Of a DNA stretch of 64,000 nucleotides, positions 22,487 to 34,498 are shown piece after piece (positions within the stretch are counted from its first letter, which is position 1; each line of letters begins with the position of its first letter). The DNA is from Portulaca oleracea (Eukaryota; Streptophyta; Magnoliopsida; Caryophyllales; Portulacaceae). Where the stretch lies: NCBI GenBank assembly GCA_029582165.1, contig CM055875.1, positions 29,282,644 to 29,346,643 of the forward strand, given 5' to 3'. Below the pieces are notes generated by a model. That model had not been told where the DNA came from and made no database searches. It saw only the letters and a program-made list of their open reading frames with translations. The position numbers and the translations under genes are program-made.

Positions 22487-24614
22487 ATGGCGGAAACTGC
22501 AGATACTACTACTGGACAACCAATGGTGAGATTTTCTTCATTTGATTTTTCGTTACCTTGATTGGTTCTTGATGAACTTGTGTTCTTTGTGAGATTAGGT
22601 TGATTTCGTTTTTCTTCTGAATTTGATCCATCTTGTTTCGTTTTCATCGATGACATCGCCAGTGATTGGTTTCTTTCTCAGCTGCTTCCGTCGGTTTTTA
22701 GATGCTTTAATTTTCTGAATTTCTATGCTGTACCCATTACTTGATGCTAAGAAAAATACTTCAATTTATAGAGTTTCCAACGGTAATTTGATTTGGGGGA
22801 AATCTTGATTGTTCTATAATAAAAAATGCTGTTATATTCATCGGCCATGTCTTTTATTAAACTTCATTCCCCACCCCCACCCCCCCCCCCCCATTTGGAA
22901 TGAACATATAAAATGGTAGGTGAAGAAGAACTATTGCTTTGATGTTGTATATGGTTTGAGATTCAGTAGAATAACATGATTTGGGTTTGTTTGTGGTATT
23001 GATACAGAAGGGAAGCAGTGAAGAGGAAAGGTTGAAGTACCTTGAGTTTGTGCATGCGGCAGCCATAAATGCGATTGTGTGCTTCTCAAACCTGTACTGC
23101 TATGCAAAGGACAAGGCAGGTCCCTTGAAGCCTGGTGTCGAGACTGTTGAGGGCACTGTCAAGACTGTTGTTGCTCCAGTGTATGATCGTTTTCATGATG
23201 TTCCCCTCGAGCTCCTCAAGTTTGTGGATCGCAAGGTCAGTTGCCACCATTAATTGGTGCCATGCTTCTTGATATGTTATTGCTGCTTATCATGTCGTGC
23301 TCTGTGGTTTGTTTTTGTTTGGCCTTACATTAGATATCTAGTGTTAACCATGGTCTTGAGGAATAATTTTTGAAGATTACTCCTAATCCAACTCCGAAGA
23401 AACTCTGTATGTCTATTGTCTGTCAGTTTTAATTTGTTCTTCCCTGCTGGGGTTGGCTGATGTTACTTGCTCAATTGAAAGGAACAGATCCTTATTATGA
23501 GGATGCTATCAAGTAACGAGCCTTGACACAACAACAGTCAATAGTTGGTTTGCAATAAAGAAATGGGATCAAACTTTACTTTCACTTAAAACTGATTTCA
23601 AAAGTAATGTCATGGATTTCCTTGATGATTTACGTTCATGTGCTATACTACCAGTTACAGTTGCTTTCACTATCTTGGGTTCAATAGGAACTATCCCTCG
23701 ACTGTTTAGATCATAGTTACCAAGAACCTGTTTGTTCCCGAAGGCAGATAAATTTGGCCACTCGCTGGACCCCATCTCAGGGGTTGACCACCAATAAGAT
23801 TTACTGGCACCGGCCGAGGGCAAAGGGCAAGTCCGTAAGTATCAAAATGTTCTGACAATCATGGCCTATCAACCATACAATTTTCACCTATAAGAATATT
23901 TTCTTTTCACCAAAGATTGAACCTTGGTGGGGAACTTGGAAGATAGGGTAAGTAGCCACTTGGTTATAAGCCTCTTTGGTAGCTGCCATCAAAGTATCTA
24001 AAATGCTCACCAGGCTTGCATTTTTTTTTTTATCAAACACTAGAAGCATTGACTGTTGAGAATATACCTATAGGCTATAGTGTTGCACATTTTGCATTCC
24101 ATAATGACCTTGATTGATGGGTTTGTTGCAGGTTGAGGAGTCTATGGGTAAGTTGGAAAATAGAGTCCCACCAGCAGTGAGGCAGGTGTCGTCCCACGCA
24201 TACTGTGCTGCCCAAATGGCTCCCGAGGTGGCTCGTAGTGTTGCCTCAGAAGTCCAACGGGCAGGAGTGAAGGACACTGCCACTGTATTGGCAAAGAGTG
24301 TTTACACCAAATACGAGCCTACAGCTAAGGAGCTGTACAGCAAGTACGAGCCAGTAGCAGAGCAATATGCTGTTTCGGCATGGCAGTCTCTGAACCGTCT
24401 TCCCCTCTTCCCTCAGGTAGCTCAAGTGATGGTTCCGAAGGCCGCCTTGTGCTCTGAGAAGTACAACCAAGCAGTGAAGATGGGTGCTGAGAGGGGATTT
24501 AGAGTTGCGAACTATATGCCCTTGGTGCCAACAGAGAGGATTGCGCAGGTGTTCTCAGGTCATGAAGATGAAACAACGCCTGTAAGCAGCAATGGAGCTA
24601 TTGCCGCTCAGTGA
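22487..24614 (+). CDS. LDAP3: REF/SRPP family lipid-droplet protein (LDAP3-like)
   Basis: Three exons: 22487-22525, 23008-23235 and 24132-24614, all phase 0 with GT..AG introns (482 and 896 bp), giving 249 residues, normal for the family. Exon 1 encodes only 13 residues ([13 protein letters not shown]). The REF domain follows: [51 protein letters not shown], then [31 protein letters not shown] and [14 protein letters not shown]. Family members coat cytosolic lipid droplets (LDAPs) or rubber particles, stabilise them and support drought tolerance. There is no signal peptide or long transmembrane helix, as expected. Intron 2 holds a tRNA-derived SINE head. LDAP3 is chosen from position next to RALF22 and CPA as in Arabidopsis. 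A polyadenylation region follows by about 24800. Confidence 0.95.
23905..23976 (-). repeat. tRNA-derived SINE head in REF/SRPP intron 2
   Basis: On the minus strand ATAACCAAGTGGCTAC (A-box-like) precedes CCAAGGTTCAATCTTTGG (B-box-like) by about 30 bases. A close relative lies at 57187-57256. It is intronic and antisense to the gene. No closed cloverleaf, so not a tRNA gene. Confidence 0.45.
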
Positions 24615-25139
24615 AGGCTTTGGATCTAGCAGTCCTGGTTTCTTTTGTGTGTTTGTAGTATAGCTAGTTTTATCTTTCACAGAAAATGCATTTTTCAGTT
24701 TAAGATATAAGTGAATGAAGTGTGGGTTGGTTTCTCTTCACATTTTAGCTAGTGTTGATGTTGTCCAACTTTTAAGACTTTTGTTGTTTATTGATTGGGA
24801 CTAAGTTCATCAATGTGGGATGTATATATAAATATATATGCTTGTTTGATGTTCACTTGTAAGAGTTGTATGAGTGGCGCTAAATTACCATGGCTTATCC
24901 CTACCTTTCTTCAAAGTTATAGGTAAGTTGGTTCAATTGCTATCTTCCTATTGTTATAGGGATTTGTAAGTTGGTTCAATCGCTACGCTCCCTCTTACTC
25001 CATGAAACCTTTTTTTTTGGGGGGGGGGGGGGGGAAGGGGTGTTTATCCTTGAAAAGAAGCCCTAAAAAGTCATTGGAACATAGTAATCAATAATGTATG
25101 TCATGAAATTGTGGCGACCTTGTATATATATCTTTCATA
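24615..25139 (+). other. REF/SRPP 3' UTR and intergenic sequence
   Basis: The 3' UTR extends to roughly 24860. The remainder is unremarkable apart from a run of about 16 G at 25019-25035. No coding frame. Confidence 0.5.
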
Positions 25140-25993
25140 GGACACACTTCACATGAAAGGATTCGCAATTGGGTGTTGAAAGGCTCAAAAGGCTCAAAAA
25201 GCGTGCAGTTAAGCCTTCTAATGCTGCGAAATTGGTCCAAAAGTGGATTCTCAAGAAGACTATCGATGGCAATGGGTTGAGAAATTGTGATAAGGATGAC
25301 ACTTGTGTGCCTAAATCTCTAGAAACTCCAGATTGTGATGGGTCTGGGATTGCTTCTAGCAAGACCATTACGGATCCCATTGATGGTGTGGATAGCAGTA
25401 AGCGTGTAAGCAGGTTATCTTACATGGAGGTTCTTCTGAGTGGATCCAAAATCAATCAGGTATAGAAAAGGGATCAGGGCACCAACTCTGACAGTGAGTG
25501 CACTCATAGTAACCCAATTGGGTCCTTTGATGATGTGGAAGAGCGCAACTTGTAGATTTTGAGGATTTCATTCTTGAGGCCAGGAAGGGTAAAGCCAGGA
25601 GCAAGAGAAAACAGAAAATGTTGATGAAATCTAAGTGGCAGCTTGTCAGGGAAACAACTTGTAGAGTTGTTCTTGGCCAAAAGGATGGACTGAAGGCGAG
25701 GAAGACAAGGCGCGCAAGCAGCTTGGAAGATGACATTCTTGATGATATTAATGCCGAGGTTGAGCGCAGAAAAAACATTATTGGCGTGAGATTCCTCGAT
25801 GACTCACCCAAATGAAGCTGCTCTTTTGTGATCGTTGTCGATTAAGAAAATATTTTGGTTGTAGTTAATCTTTGTTGTATTGCTTATGTTTAACAGTTTT
25901 TTCGCAGGCTTGTGTCTCTAGAAGTGGGATTTCTGCTGTTTTATATTGCGATTTTGCTGTATTCTGCGAACCATTAAGCCTTTGGCTTGCAAA
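25140..25993 (+). pseudogene. RRM retroposon copy 2, 5'-truncated and frame-broken
   Basis: The sequence aligns with the C-terminal half of the RRM copy at 657-1552. QKWILKK here matches QKWIPKK there; DCDGSGIASSKTITDPI matches CDGSGDVSSKTITDPI; LMKSKWQLVRETT and the end IGVRFLDDSPK match too. The RRM itself is missing, so the copy is truncated at its 5' side. An in-frame TAG after SKINQV (25465) and a TAG near 25554 break the frame. Identity to copy 1 is visibly below 80 percent, so this is an old insertion. The 3' part ends with AAATTATAAAAAAAA at about 25993. The 5' truncation plus A-run points to target-primed reverse transcription. Confidence 0.7.
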
Positions 25994-26593
25994 TTATAAA
26001 AAAAAGGCCAAATCCTAGTCGCTTGAAATTTGAGGCCTTGTGGACAAATGCAAGGCTGAGAAAATGGAAGGCCGGCAAGTGAAGACATCTGTAACGCCCC
26101 GGAAATTCAATTATCGAAAAGTCAAAGTCAAACTAACGTTAACAGACAAAATTTAGCGGAAGACTTAAACTCTTATTGGGCGTCACTGCCGTATCCCCGA
26201 AGGAATACAAGGCAAGAAGGAAAAAACAACGACTGTCTGTCAACGGCAACCAACTAACAAACTCATACTTAGAAATAAACCTCAAACTAACTTCAAGTCT
26301 TTCAAAAAGAAGCATAACAAAAATTAACGACTTCTAGACATGTCGTCCTCACTTCTAATTCCCGTCCCCAGCATATTGATCATCATCTGAAAACAAAACA
26401 TTTCAAAAATGACGGGGAAATCTCAATAATGTCTACCCCTAACGTTAAAAACAGGTTAAGTTCATTTCAATTCATTTGAGGAAGGGGAACCAGTCAAACC
26501 TTTTAATAAACCGTTTAACCCATACAACTGTTTTCCTCAACCCAACCCATTCATTTTATTATGCGGGCGGGATATCAAATCCCATAAAGTAAC

Positions 26594-26816
26594 ATCGCCT
26601 ACCAAAGGCATCAAAGGTAATCGCCTACCAAAGGCATCAAAGGTAATCGCCTACCAAAGGCATAAATATAATAATCGCCTACCAAAGGCATCAATAATCG
26701 CCTACCAAAGGCATCAAAATTCGCCTACCAAAGGCATCAAAATAACCGCCTACCAAAGGCATTAAAGTAACCGCCTACCAAAGGCATTAAGGTAACCGCC
26801 TACCAAAGGCATCAAA
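26594..26816. repeat. Intra-LTR minisatellite, 9 units
   Basis: Nine units of 19-27 bp share the core CGCCTACCAAAGGCAT separated by TCAAAGGTAAT-like spacers. The orthologous array in the other LTR has twelve units (40972-41272). CCTACCAAAGG contains the imperfect inverted pair CCT..AGG. Confidence 0.97.
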
Positions 26817-29149
26817 GAACAAACCCGCTTAATGTTTCACTTGAGTTATTAGTATCTTATGCAATCTCATCTCACAGCTCTCAAGTCAAACCCAACCCAT
26901 GTTTATCAAAATCAAAATAAAACCACTAATAAAAGACCATCTCAAATTCCTTAACTCATAAATCAAAGATCACAAAATTACAAACAGTTATCCAAAATAG
27001 ATGGTCACATTTCGACCTAAAGTCCCCTTTCGGGATGCAATTCTCAAAACAGATTAGAAAACATTAAAACACATTTAAAGAGCATTCCAGTGGGGATTAG
27101 AGCATAGACATTACCTGGTTAGCTTCACTTCACAGCAAAAACGAACACACTTGAGCTCACTAACGACGCGAATTAGGTCGGGCCTAAAATAGAATAATTA
27201 TTCTAATCAAAACGCGCCCTTTGAAGTTAGTATTAACTACCTTCTAACTAACCCTCCCCTAGGAACCCTATAGGTTCCTACCAATCATGAATTTACACTT
27301 TAAAACATTTAATACATTCCAAATATTCACATAACCAGCTCAATACATCACTTCACACCACAACACTTTTATTAATAACAAACATTAACAAAAACAGATT
27401 ACAGCGTCCACATAAAAAGGGTCGTAACTTGACTTCCCGACATCCTATGGGCCTGGTTTTGGACTTTTCGGAAACCTCGAGATGTCTACTAAAACTTTTA
27501 TGTTGAACTCAAGACTCAAAACACGCTTTAAGGTCCTCAAAAACCGTCATATTCCCAAACTGTCCAGATCTGACCTAGGTCTGGTAATTGGGGTAAAACT
27601 CGACCTATACAACTCCAAAGTCCGTTTCGTAAAATTCCTATTAAAGCTAACATCTAAGGGAAGCTTCAGTCCAAAGGGTTCGATCAAAAGACAACTACAC
27701 TAACCGTGGTGACCCGATCTTTAGACACTAACGAAACTGTCCCGATCCCAGTTCTTATTCAATTTATAAATTCGGTTCTAACCTTCATCATTTGGTCCCG
27801 GGGTTCTAATTTGGGCCTAAAACAGTGACTAAGGTTAAAAGTCTTTAACCTAACTCAACCCATGGTCCAACTTCATAATTCTAAAATTAAAACTCACTAG
27901 AACCAACTTTAATCAATCTATCTTAATCACACACAACATTAACCATGATATAACATATCACAACCCAAAGAAACATGTAATTACTTGCTTAATAAAACAA
28001 GAATAGAACTTTGATAACCAACACCCTAATCATGCATAAAAACGTAACCTTAATAATCCTAACATGCTTGACCTATAAGAATTATAAAGGATAATGTAAC
28101 TACGAATTTCTTAAATCAAGAATAAAAAGAACTTAAAGAACATGTGAATGAAATTTAAGGAACAAATAAATATTTAAACTATCAATCAAGAATCCTAAAC
28201 AAAACTAATTTCTTTTAAACAAGATTCAATCAAGAACCAAGAATTAATAAACAAGAATCTCAACCTAACTTATTAACAAGATTTGAACATGATTGAATTA
28301 AAGAATATGTGAAAACTTAACTAATAATTCAAGAATTAAACTAGGTAATTAAACTTTACGAATTCATGCATACAATAATAATGTTATCTAAAAACTCTAA
28401 CATGATTCACAAGAAAAACAAAGTACAACAAACAATTGAACAATAATAATTCTACTACAACTATTACAACCCTAATACACCAAATTAAACATACAAGATT
28501 ACATAAAATAATTTAGACAAATTTACACATAATAATACAACACAAGAACAATAATTACAAATAGCAACTTAATAAAAAGTTACACCCTAATTACCCAAAT
28601 TACAAAATTAATCAATCAAGAAAATGACAATAATAATACCATAATAATCATAATAATACAATAATAATAATACAAATATCAGAAAATAAAATAGAGAAAA
28701 AAAGAAAAGAAAAGAATTGTAAAAACAAACTTAGGGTTTACGTTTAGGGTTAGGGCACGGGTTCCGGCGACTGGGCGGTGTCGACGGCGGCACGAGGGGC
28801 GGCGGTCAGAGGCGGCGACAGCAGGGCAGCCGTGGGTGGTGTTGGTGGCGTGGTCGAGAGTCGCGGTGGTGGTCAGAGTCGAACCCAACAACGATACTTC
28901 GTTTCTTCGTGTCTGAGCGGGCGTGCGGCGGTTTCTGGTGATGACGAGGGTCGCGCGGTGGTCGGGAGTCGACGGCGACGACCAAGGTGGCGGTTGGTGG
29001 TGGCATCGCGGTGGCAGGAGGCGAGAGAGGCAGGGAGATCGAGAGGGAGAAAGAGAGAAAAGAGGGAGAAAAAGGTGGTTGCGGTGGTTGGTTGCGGTGG
29101 TTTCCGGCTGCAGTTGGTGGCGGCTGTGGTGGCGCGGCAGAGAAGGGGC

Positions 29150-29312
29150 GGCCGAGGGAGAGAGAGAGAGGGAGAGGGGAGAGGAGAGTGATGGCTAGGG
29201 TTAGGGTTTTGATTGTTATTAGGGTTTGAGGGAGAGAGAGAGAGAGGGAGGGGAGAGGAGAGTGATGGCTAGGGTTAGGGTTTTGATTGTTATTAGGGTT
29301 TGAGGGAGAGAG
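29150..29312. repeat. 74-bp tandem duplication with AGGGTTAGGGTTT motif
   Basis: ATGGCTAGGGTTAGGG occurs at 29191 and again at 29265 inside two near-identical units bounded by GAGA tracts. It lies just upstream of the LTR TATA box as read on the plus strand. The other LTR has only one counterpart (about 43500-43540). Confidence 0.85.
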
Positions 29313-29715
29313 AGAGTTTTTATACTAGCTAATATTTAAGGCCCAATTAACACTCCTAACTCAACCCAACTAAAACAATTAAAAACTGATTTTTCTAAAA
29401 GCAACTAATAATACTAATAATAGTAGTAATAATACTAATACTAATACTAATATTAATAGTAATCACATAGCAATTAATATTCACATACTTAATCACATAA
29501 CTCAATAATATTAATAGTAATACTAATAAAAAAGAGTAAAACTAATAATACTAAACCCATGAAATTACCGATATACCCTTGTTAGTCTCTAACGATCCTA
29601 CGAGCTCAAGTGTTAGCAAAATAAAACACAAACGAATAATAATAAATAACGAAGTCAAACCTAATTTACTAACGACGTCACGGTCAACATCTTTGGATTT
29701 TTTCGAGGTTTTACA

Positions 29716-29821
29716 TCATTACCTCCTTAAAAGAAGTTTCGTCTTCGAAACTTAAACTTAAGCCTAACGATTCGGTAACAAACCTAACGGCTCCGTTCTC
29801 CCTAAAACTCGAGGTTTTACA
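29716..29821 (-). mobile_element. Internal and 5' LTR scraps of the copy 1 Gypsy element
   Basis: Minus-strand sequence contains FEDETSFKEVMM then a stop (Pol C-terminus) and polypurine tract. It ends at 29821 with a second CTGTAAAACCTCGA, the start motif of the LTR. The flanks ACATC (26085-26089) and GCATC (29822-29826) match at 4 of 5 bases. So nearly the whole 5' LTR and internal region were deleted, leaving the outer edge, the pol end and the full 3' LTR. Confidence 0.6.
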
Positions 29822-29826
29822 GCATC

Positions 29827-30484
29827 CCTGTTATTATCAAGCTGCTGACATATTGTAATAATGATACCAAACTAATGTATCTCGATTCATGAACGCTCAA
29901 TGGAAGTCCTTACTCTTAAGTCTTAACATAATTGTATGACGGCTACTTGGTCTTGGACAGTTGGACTGCTTGAAAGCTCCTTTTTTTTTTTTTAATGGAA
30001 TAAAGGGGCTTGACTCCACATTTTAGCACCCAAAAATGAAAATTTAATGGATGAAATTTTACATGATACAATTATATGTAAATTATAATCTTCATCATCG
30101 TATACCTATTTAGATACATCATATTTATTAAAATATATATTAATTTTTTGTATGATAAAATTTAAAAAATATTGTTAAATTTATAATAATATTAATTAAT
30201 TTATAATGAATATTATAATTAATAGTGATAAATTTTTGAAAATATTTAATACATGTAATGTATTTAAATAGATATACCAGGGTGAAGTATACAACAAATC
30301 CAATTATACAAGCAATCTGGCCGTGAGTCGTGACGTGAGAAACCTAGTTAACCGTAGTGAAGAAAAAGAAAAGTGGTAAGCAAGATATATGAGCTAATTG
30401 CACAAGTTTGGATTAGAAAAATGGCGCTGATGGAAAAACAGCAGATGGTATAACTGAAAAACCACCCGAAAAGACCAAGGGAAA
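29827..30484 (+). other. Intergenic region upstream of the unknown-protein gene
   Basis: AT-rich DNA with no coding frame. The last 130 bp before ATG 30485 are purine-rich (GAAGAAAAAGAAAAG) and probably include the 5' UTR. No clear TATA box was identified. Confidence 0.35.
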
Positions 30485-33400
30485 ATGAGAAGTTTGTATT
30501 TGTCATCTTCAATCAAACTGGCAGTAGTATTGTCTCTGTCCTTCACAGCTTACTCATTCTCCCCCAAATCCAAATCCTACCTTCCTCCTTCCCTCTCCCG
30601 GTCTCCTCCGCCGCCGAAGGCCACCGCGGGGGACGTACTGTCACTGCTGGGCACTAAGCAACAGGCGGCCCTTGTGGATCCTCATGAAGCTCAGCAGCTT
30701 CGGTCTTGCTTCAAGTTCCTTGTTCCTTTTCATCCGACTGATTCGACGCTCAGTGTCCAACGGAGGTCCATGATTGGGGAGAAGTTGTCGACAATCAAAC
30801 AGAATGAGAATGAGAATGAGACCCTGCTTCCATTCATATGGCTCTAGACCCTTCTATCATTTATGTCAGTCCCTAATTTACCTTATTTGCTTCTTTCTCA
30901 TCTTCAATTTTGCTTCTCCTTGTTTGTTTCCATTCATTGACGTGCTTCAAGTTTTTGGCTCGTATTTTGATATTGCTACTTACTCCGCGCCGTCAGTAAC
31001 TGAAGGTGAGTTTAGGCACAATATTGGCATTCATATTGTCAATATTCACAGGCATATTCCTATGAAAATTTCTGTCTTCCCACTATGAATTGACCATTTT
31101 TTTGATAGAATAAGAGAAATCTGTTAATGTAAAGCCAAATCATCTAGCAACAAAAATTCTAAAACATTATGACAAATTCTCATCTCCAAAATGTTAACGG
31201 TGACGTTCGACTCAAATTTGTAGCATTCTTCTCACCGCCGATTGCGTTCTTTGACTTCATTGCGTCTTTCCTAAACTCTGTCGAGCTATAATCTAACCCC
31301 ATGGAGTAAGCGTCAGCCTTGATGTAATAGATTATGCTTAATAGAAAAGTCTTCTTGATTGAACCGTGTGAATTTCCATTGTTGATTCATGCCTCATTCA
31401 AAACAAGCATCAATGAAACAATAATCAACTTCCATAAACATTGACTTCTACTAAATCCACCGAAATTCGTACAAGGGCGAGAAGACCAAAATGATATCTA
31501 AAACCAACACTAACTCTCACGCTATGGAGAGAAACTTTATTGAATTCAAAGATAAAACTAGTAGTGAATACCTTATGAATGGAAATACGTAGATAATTGA
31601 GAATTGGGGATTACTATCAGCAAATATGGCTGATGGCAGCCCCTTCTTAGTTAAGTAGAAAGAGGTGGATAGAGTTTTTTGCGTGGGAGTAGAGGAGAAC
31701 TGACATTAATGTTACTTTATGTTTGCCTGCATAATGAATTGAGTTTGGTGCTTTGCGAAATCCGTTTGAGTGTAGCAAACTCACTAGCATGTAATAGGTA
31801 CCTGATGTTGAAGGATCAGAAGAAAGGAGGTGCCAGCTTACCAGAACTCCATATGGATGGAGATTTATCAGTGAGGTTTGAACAAAAACTCCGACAGCTT
31901 GGACATTCTTTGATTGGGTGATCAATTTTTCTTTGGTAACATCATAAAAATCTTTTGATGTTTAGGAGTTGAATGAGTACCTTGCATTCTTGTTCGACAT
32001 GATTGTTTCACGGGGTCCAACTGTCGGGCTGAACGTGTCATTGAGTCGCTATGACTTTTTTCATGGTCACCTCTTTCTTGCTAGAGACACTGGACGACTT
32101 GGAATATTGTAAGTTCTGGTACTTATTAATATTAGAAAGGAAAGCTTTTTTTGCCCCTTTAGATTCAGCAGAGTTAAATTGTTATAGCTGCAAAGCAAAA
32201 AAAAAAAGGAAAAAGGAAGGAAGAAAAAAGACAGATCTTCTGGTTCGATTTAACAGAATATTATAAGCTTAATCTATGATTGGTCAGCCTTCTATAAAGG
32301 ATCCCATAAGTAACAACCCGAGATGTACAAAGAAAACTGGATTTTGCAACAAACGTTAAGTTTTCTTGGTCTGCTATAATGGATGGCTGTATGCGATGAG
32401 AGGAGACAACTCTTGGTTGCATTTTATAGGCCAGTTGGGGGGGGGGCATGGATTGAGGACTAAACTGAAGACAAAAATGTAGAATATGATTCATGTTTTT
32501 GCTATTTTTATGATCTTTTGTTCTCTCCTTTACATTTATTAAATCACTATAGATATTCTAGTCTAAAGAAATAGCTGTTAGACAGTGCGATCATTCTGAA
32601 TATAGAGATTTCGAGCTACAGGCTTGACTTTGCTAAGTACGATGCGATATTTCTGCAAATTTTTTCATTTTCAGCTGGCTTTTGAAGATATATAAGCTAG
32701 AGAGTTTGCATTCCTGATTACCCCATAAAACTGGGATACAGTGGATGGTGGTGTAGTGTTCTTGAAAGCAGGCAATTGGTTCTGAGCCATTTACTGACAG
32801 TCAGTTCTAGCGTTTCCCTCTCCTGTTTGCTCGTCCTCCTCGGCATTGCCTCTAAAATTCTGCTCCATCTATCTTATGTCTCATTTCCAATCTGCATCAT
32901 CTGCTACATGCAGACCAAATTCACCAGGCAGTCAAGCTACAAGGATCCTTGCCTTATGTGTTTGTGGCTAGGAACCCATGTCCTCTTTTGTTATTGAACT
33001 TGCTCATGCTGTCACATTAATATTTTTACTTTGTTGTTATGATACTGGTGGTACCATTTTTATTATTCTCATCTTTTACACATGTCCCCCAAAAAAAATC
33101 AGGTTCCATGCTAAGGAGTATCCAGCTTATGATAAAGTGAAATTTCCAGTGAATATGGGTTATTGCCAAAGAGGTTAGTCACAAATTGCCTGTCTTTTTA
33201 ATCAAGGTCACCATATCTAATACTTCTGATGGGACAATTTTAAATACTTGTTTCCTCTTATTTGTCAAGAAAGCATATATAACTTCTTAGATAGTTGAAT
33301 AGTTCAAATTGCGCCTCTACTGAAACAGAAGCAGACAATTCTCACTTGGTACATTGTTTGTTGGTAATGGGACTTTGTCATTTGCAGTTTTGATTAATAA

Positions 33401-34498
33401 TGGTATTAAGCACTAATGGTGTAGCTAGAGTTCTGGTGCCGTATTGATGATTGCAAAAAGAGCTAACGACTCAGCTGGTCCGTGATGTCCATTTGCTTAT
33501 GTGTATCTTTGCAGGATCTAATTTGGTTTATGATGATACAATGAACTTGCGGAACATTCTTTGGTTAGCTCCACTGCCTAGTAATGAAAGCAAAGCTTGG
33601 GTGGCACCTGGTATGCTCCTGCCCATGTCTCATTTAAGGCAATAAGTTTGTGCACTTGTCAACCCTTTTCCTTTGGCTGATTCGCTTCAAGATATGTATC
33701 TTAATCTGAGATTCAAACCAAGTGTACATCATGTTTCGAGGTCAACTCATTGTTGCAACCATTTACCGATTTACCAATAAAATAAGCCTTAGATTGGAAA
33801 CAACCAAAGCAAAATGACCAAAGAAGCTGTTGTTTTTAGCCTGCTTTCCTTGGGAATGGTTTTTAACATACGCTCAATGAAAACAGTCTGGGGTCAGCCT
33901 ATTATATCTGACTCAATTCTTTTAGGTAGAAGTTCCAAAATGGATTTGGAAACTTCCCTGGGAGGGGTTTGTGCAAAAACAGCCATCACTAGCCATGATG
34001 CTCCTAGCATATGCCTAGCCTGCGGAGAATATAAAGTGCAACATTGGTTTGCAAAATTGTGGTTCTTAAGTTTCTTTCTTGGGCGATTGAGCTTCAGAGA
34101 TATTACCTATTTTCTTGCTGTTGTGCTGACCACTTGCAAAAGAACTGAGGTCAAACATCAATAATCATTTTATACAAAGTCGGTCAATGATTTTGTTCCT
34201 TTCAGGTGTGTTAGTTGTCCTGGATGCTCGTCCCGGAGGAATCATATATAGAGATCTCATACCTGATTATGTGCATATTGCCAGGACATTATATGAAGGT
34301 TTGCATTCTGTATCTGGCTGCTTTATTGTCCTTGTTTTTTAGAAAGTGCGAGGATTATATGATTCTGCAAAATCCATATGAGTGATTCTTATGCTTACAA
34401 CGTGAATTCTTACAGATGATTTTGGGGAGGTTGCTGTTGATGTCAATTACTTGAATGTAGGCAGCACATCACCTGATTATCAAATATTCATTTGTTAG
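30485..34498 (+). pseudogene. Conserved plant protein of unknown function, seven exons, exon 1 frame broken
   Basis: Exon 1 (30485-30864) encodes a signal-anchor-like N-terminus (MRSLYLSSSIKLAVVLSLSF), a Pro-rich patch and GDVLSLLGTKQQAALV. It then hits TAG at 30845. From 30820 another frame reads DPASIHMALDPSIIY up to a donor GTCAGT. Exons 31798-31875, 31966-32108, 33103-33173, 33515-33610, 34206-34298 and 34416-34498 join in phase (187 residues): PDVEGSEERRCQLTRTPYGW, RGPTVGLNVSLSRYDFFHGH, FHAKEYPAYDK, NLRNILWLAPLPSN, VLDARPGGIIYRDLIPDY and a C-terminal NYQIF-like DYQIFIC. The well-kept downstream exons suggest a real gene, while the exon 1 shift suggests a small deletion or an assembly error near 30810-30822. 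I cannot give a function; the N-terminus suggests membrane or secretory targeting. Confidence 0.7.

Larger units (their letters stand above)
26090..29715 (-). mobile_element. Giant Ty3/Gypsy LTR (copy 1, 3626 bp)
   Basis: On the plus strand it runs from TGTAACGCCCCGG to GAGGTTTTACA, with TG..CA ends. It aligns over its length with 40486-43969. A TATA box GTATAAAAACTC on the minus strand (about 29318) fixes the transcription direction. Just beyond 29715 the minus strand reads SFEDETSFK and then a purine tract AAGGAGGTAATGA, the usual end of a chromovirus Pol polyprotein followed by its polypurine tract, so this is the 3' LTR of a minus-strand element. A 9-unit minisatellite (26594-26816) and a GC-rich block (28740-29170) lie inside. 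Clade (Tekay-like or related) is inference from LTR length and ends. Confidence 0.8.

Noticed and set aside
22210..22561. Upstream frames overlapping the REF/SRPP start
   Set aside because: They cover the TATA box, 5' UTR and intron 1 start in other phases. The ATG at 22487 with the donor at 22526 gives the family N-terminus.
26594..26816. CRISPR-like array (short repeats with spacers)
   Set aside because: Spacers are not unique and units vary from 19 to 27 bp with shared spacer sequence. It is a minisatellite in a plant LTR; no cas genes.
28778..29198. Gly/Arg-rich overlapping frames of 80-137 codons
   Set aside because: They come from a GC-rich block inside the LTR, overlap in three phases, and show no domain or conservation with the other LTR in frame.
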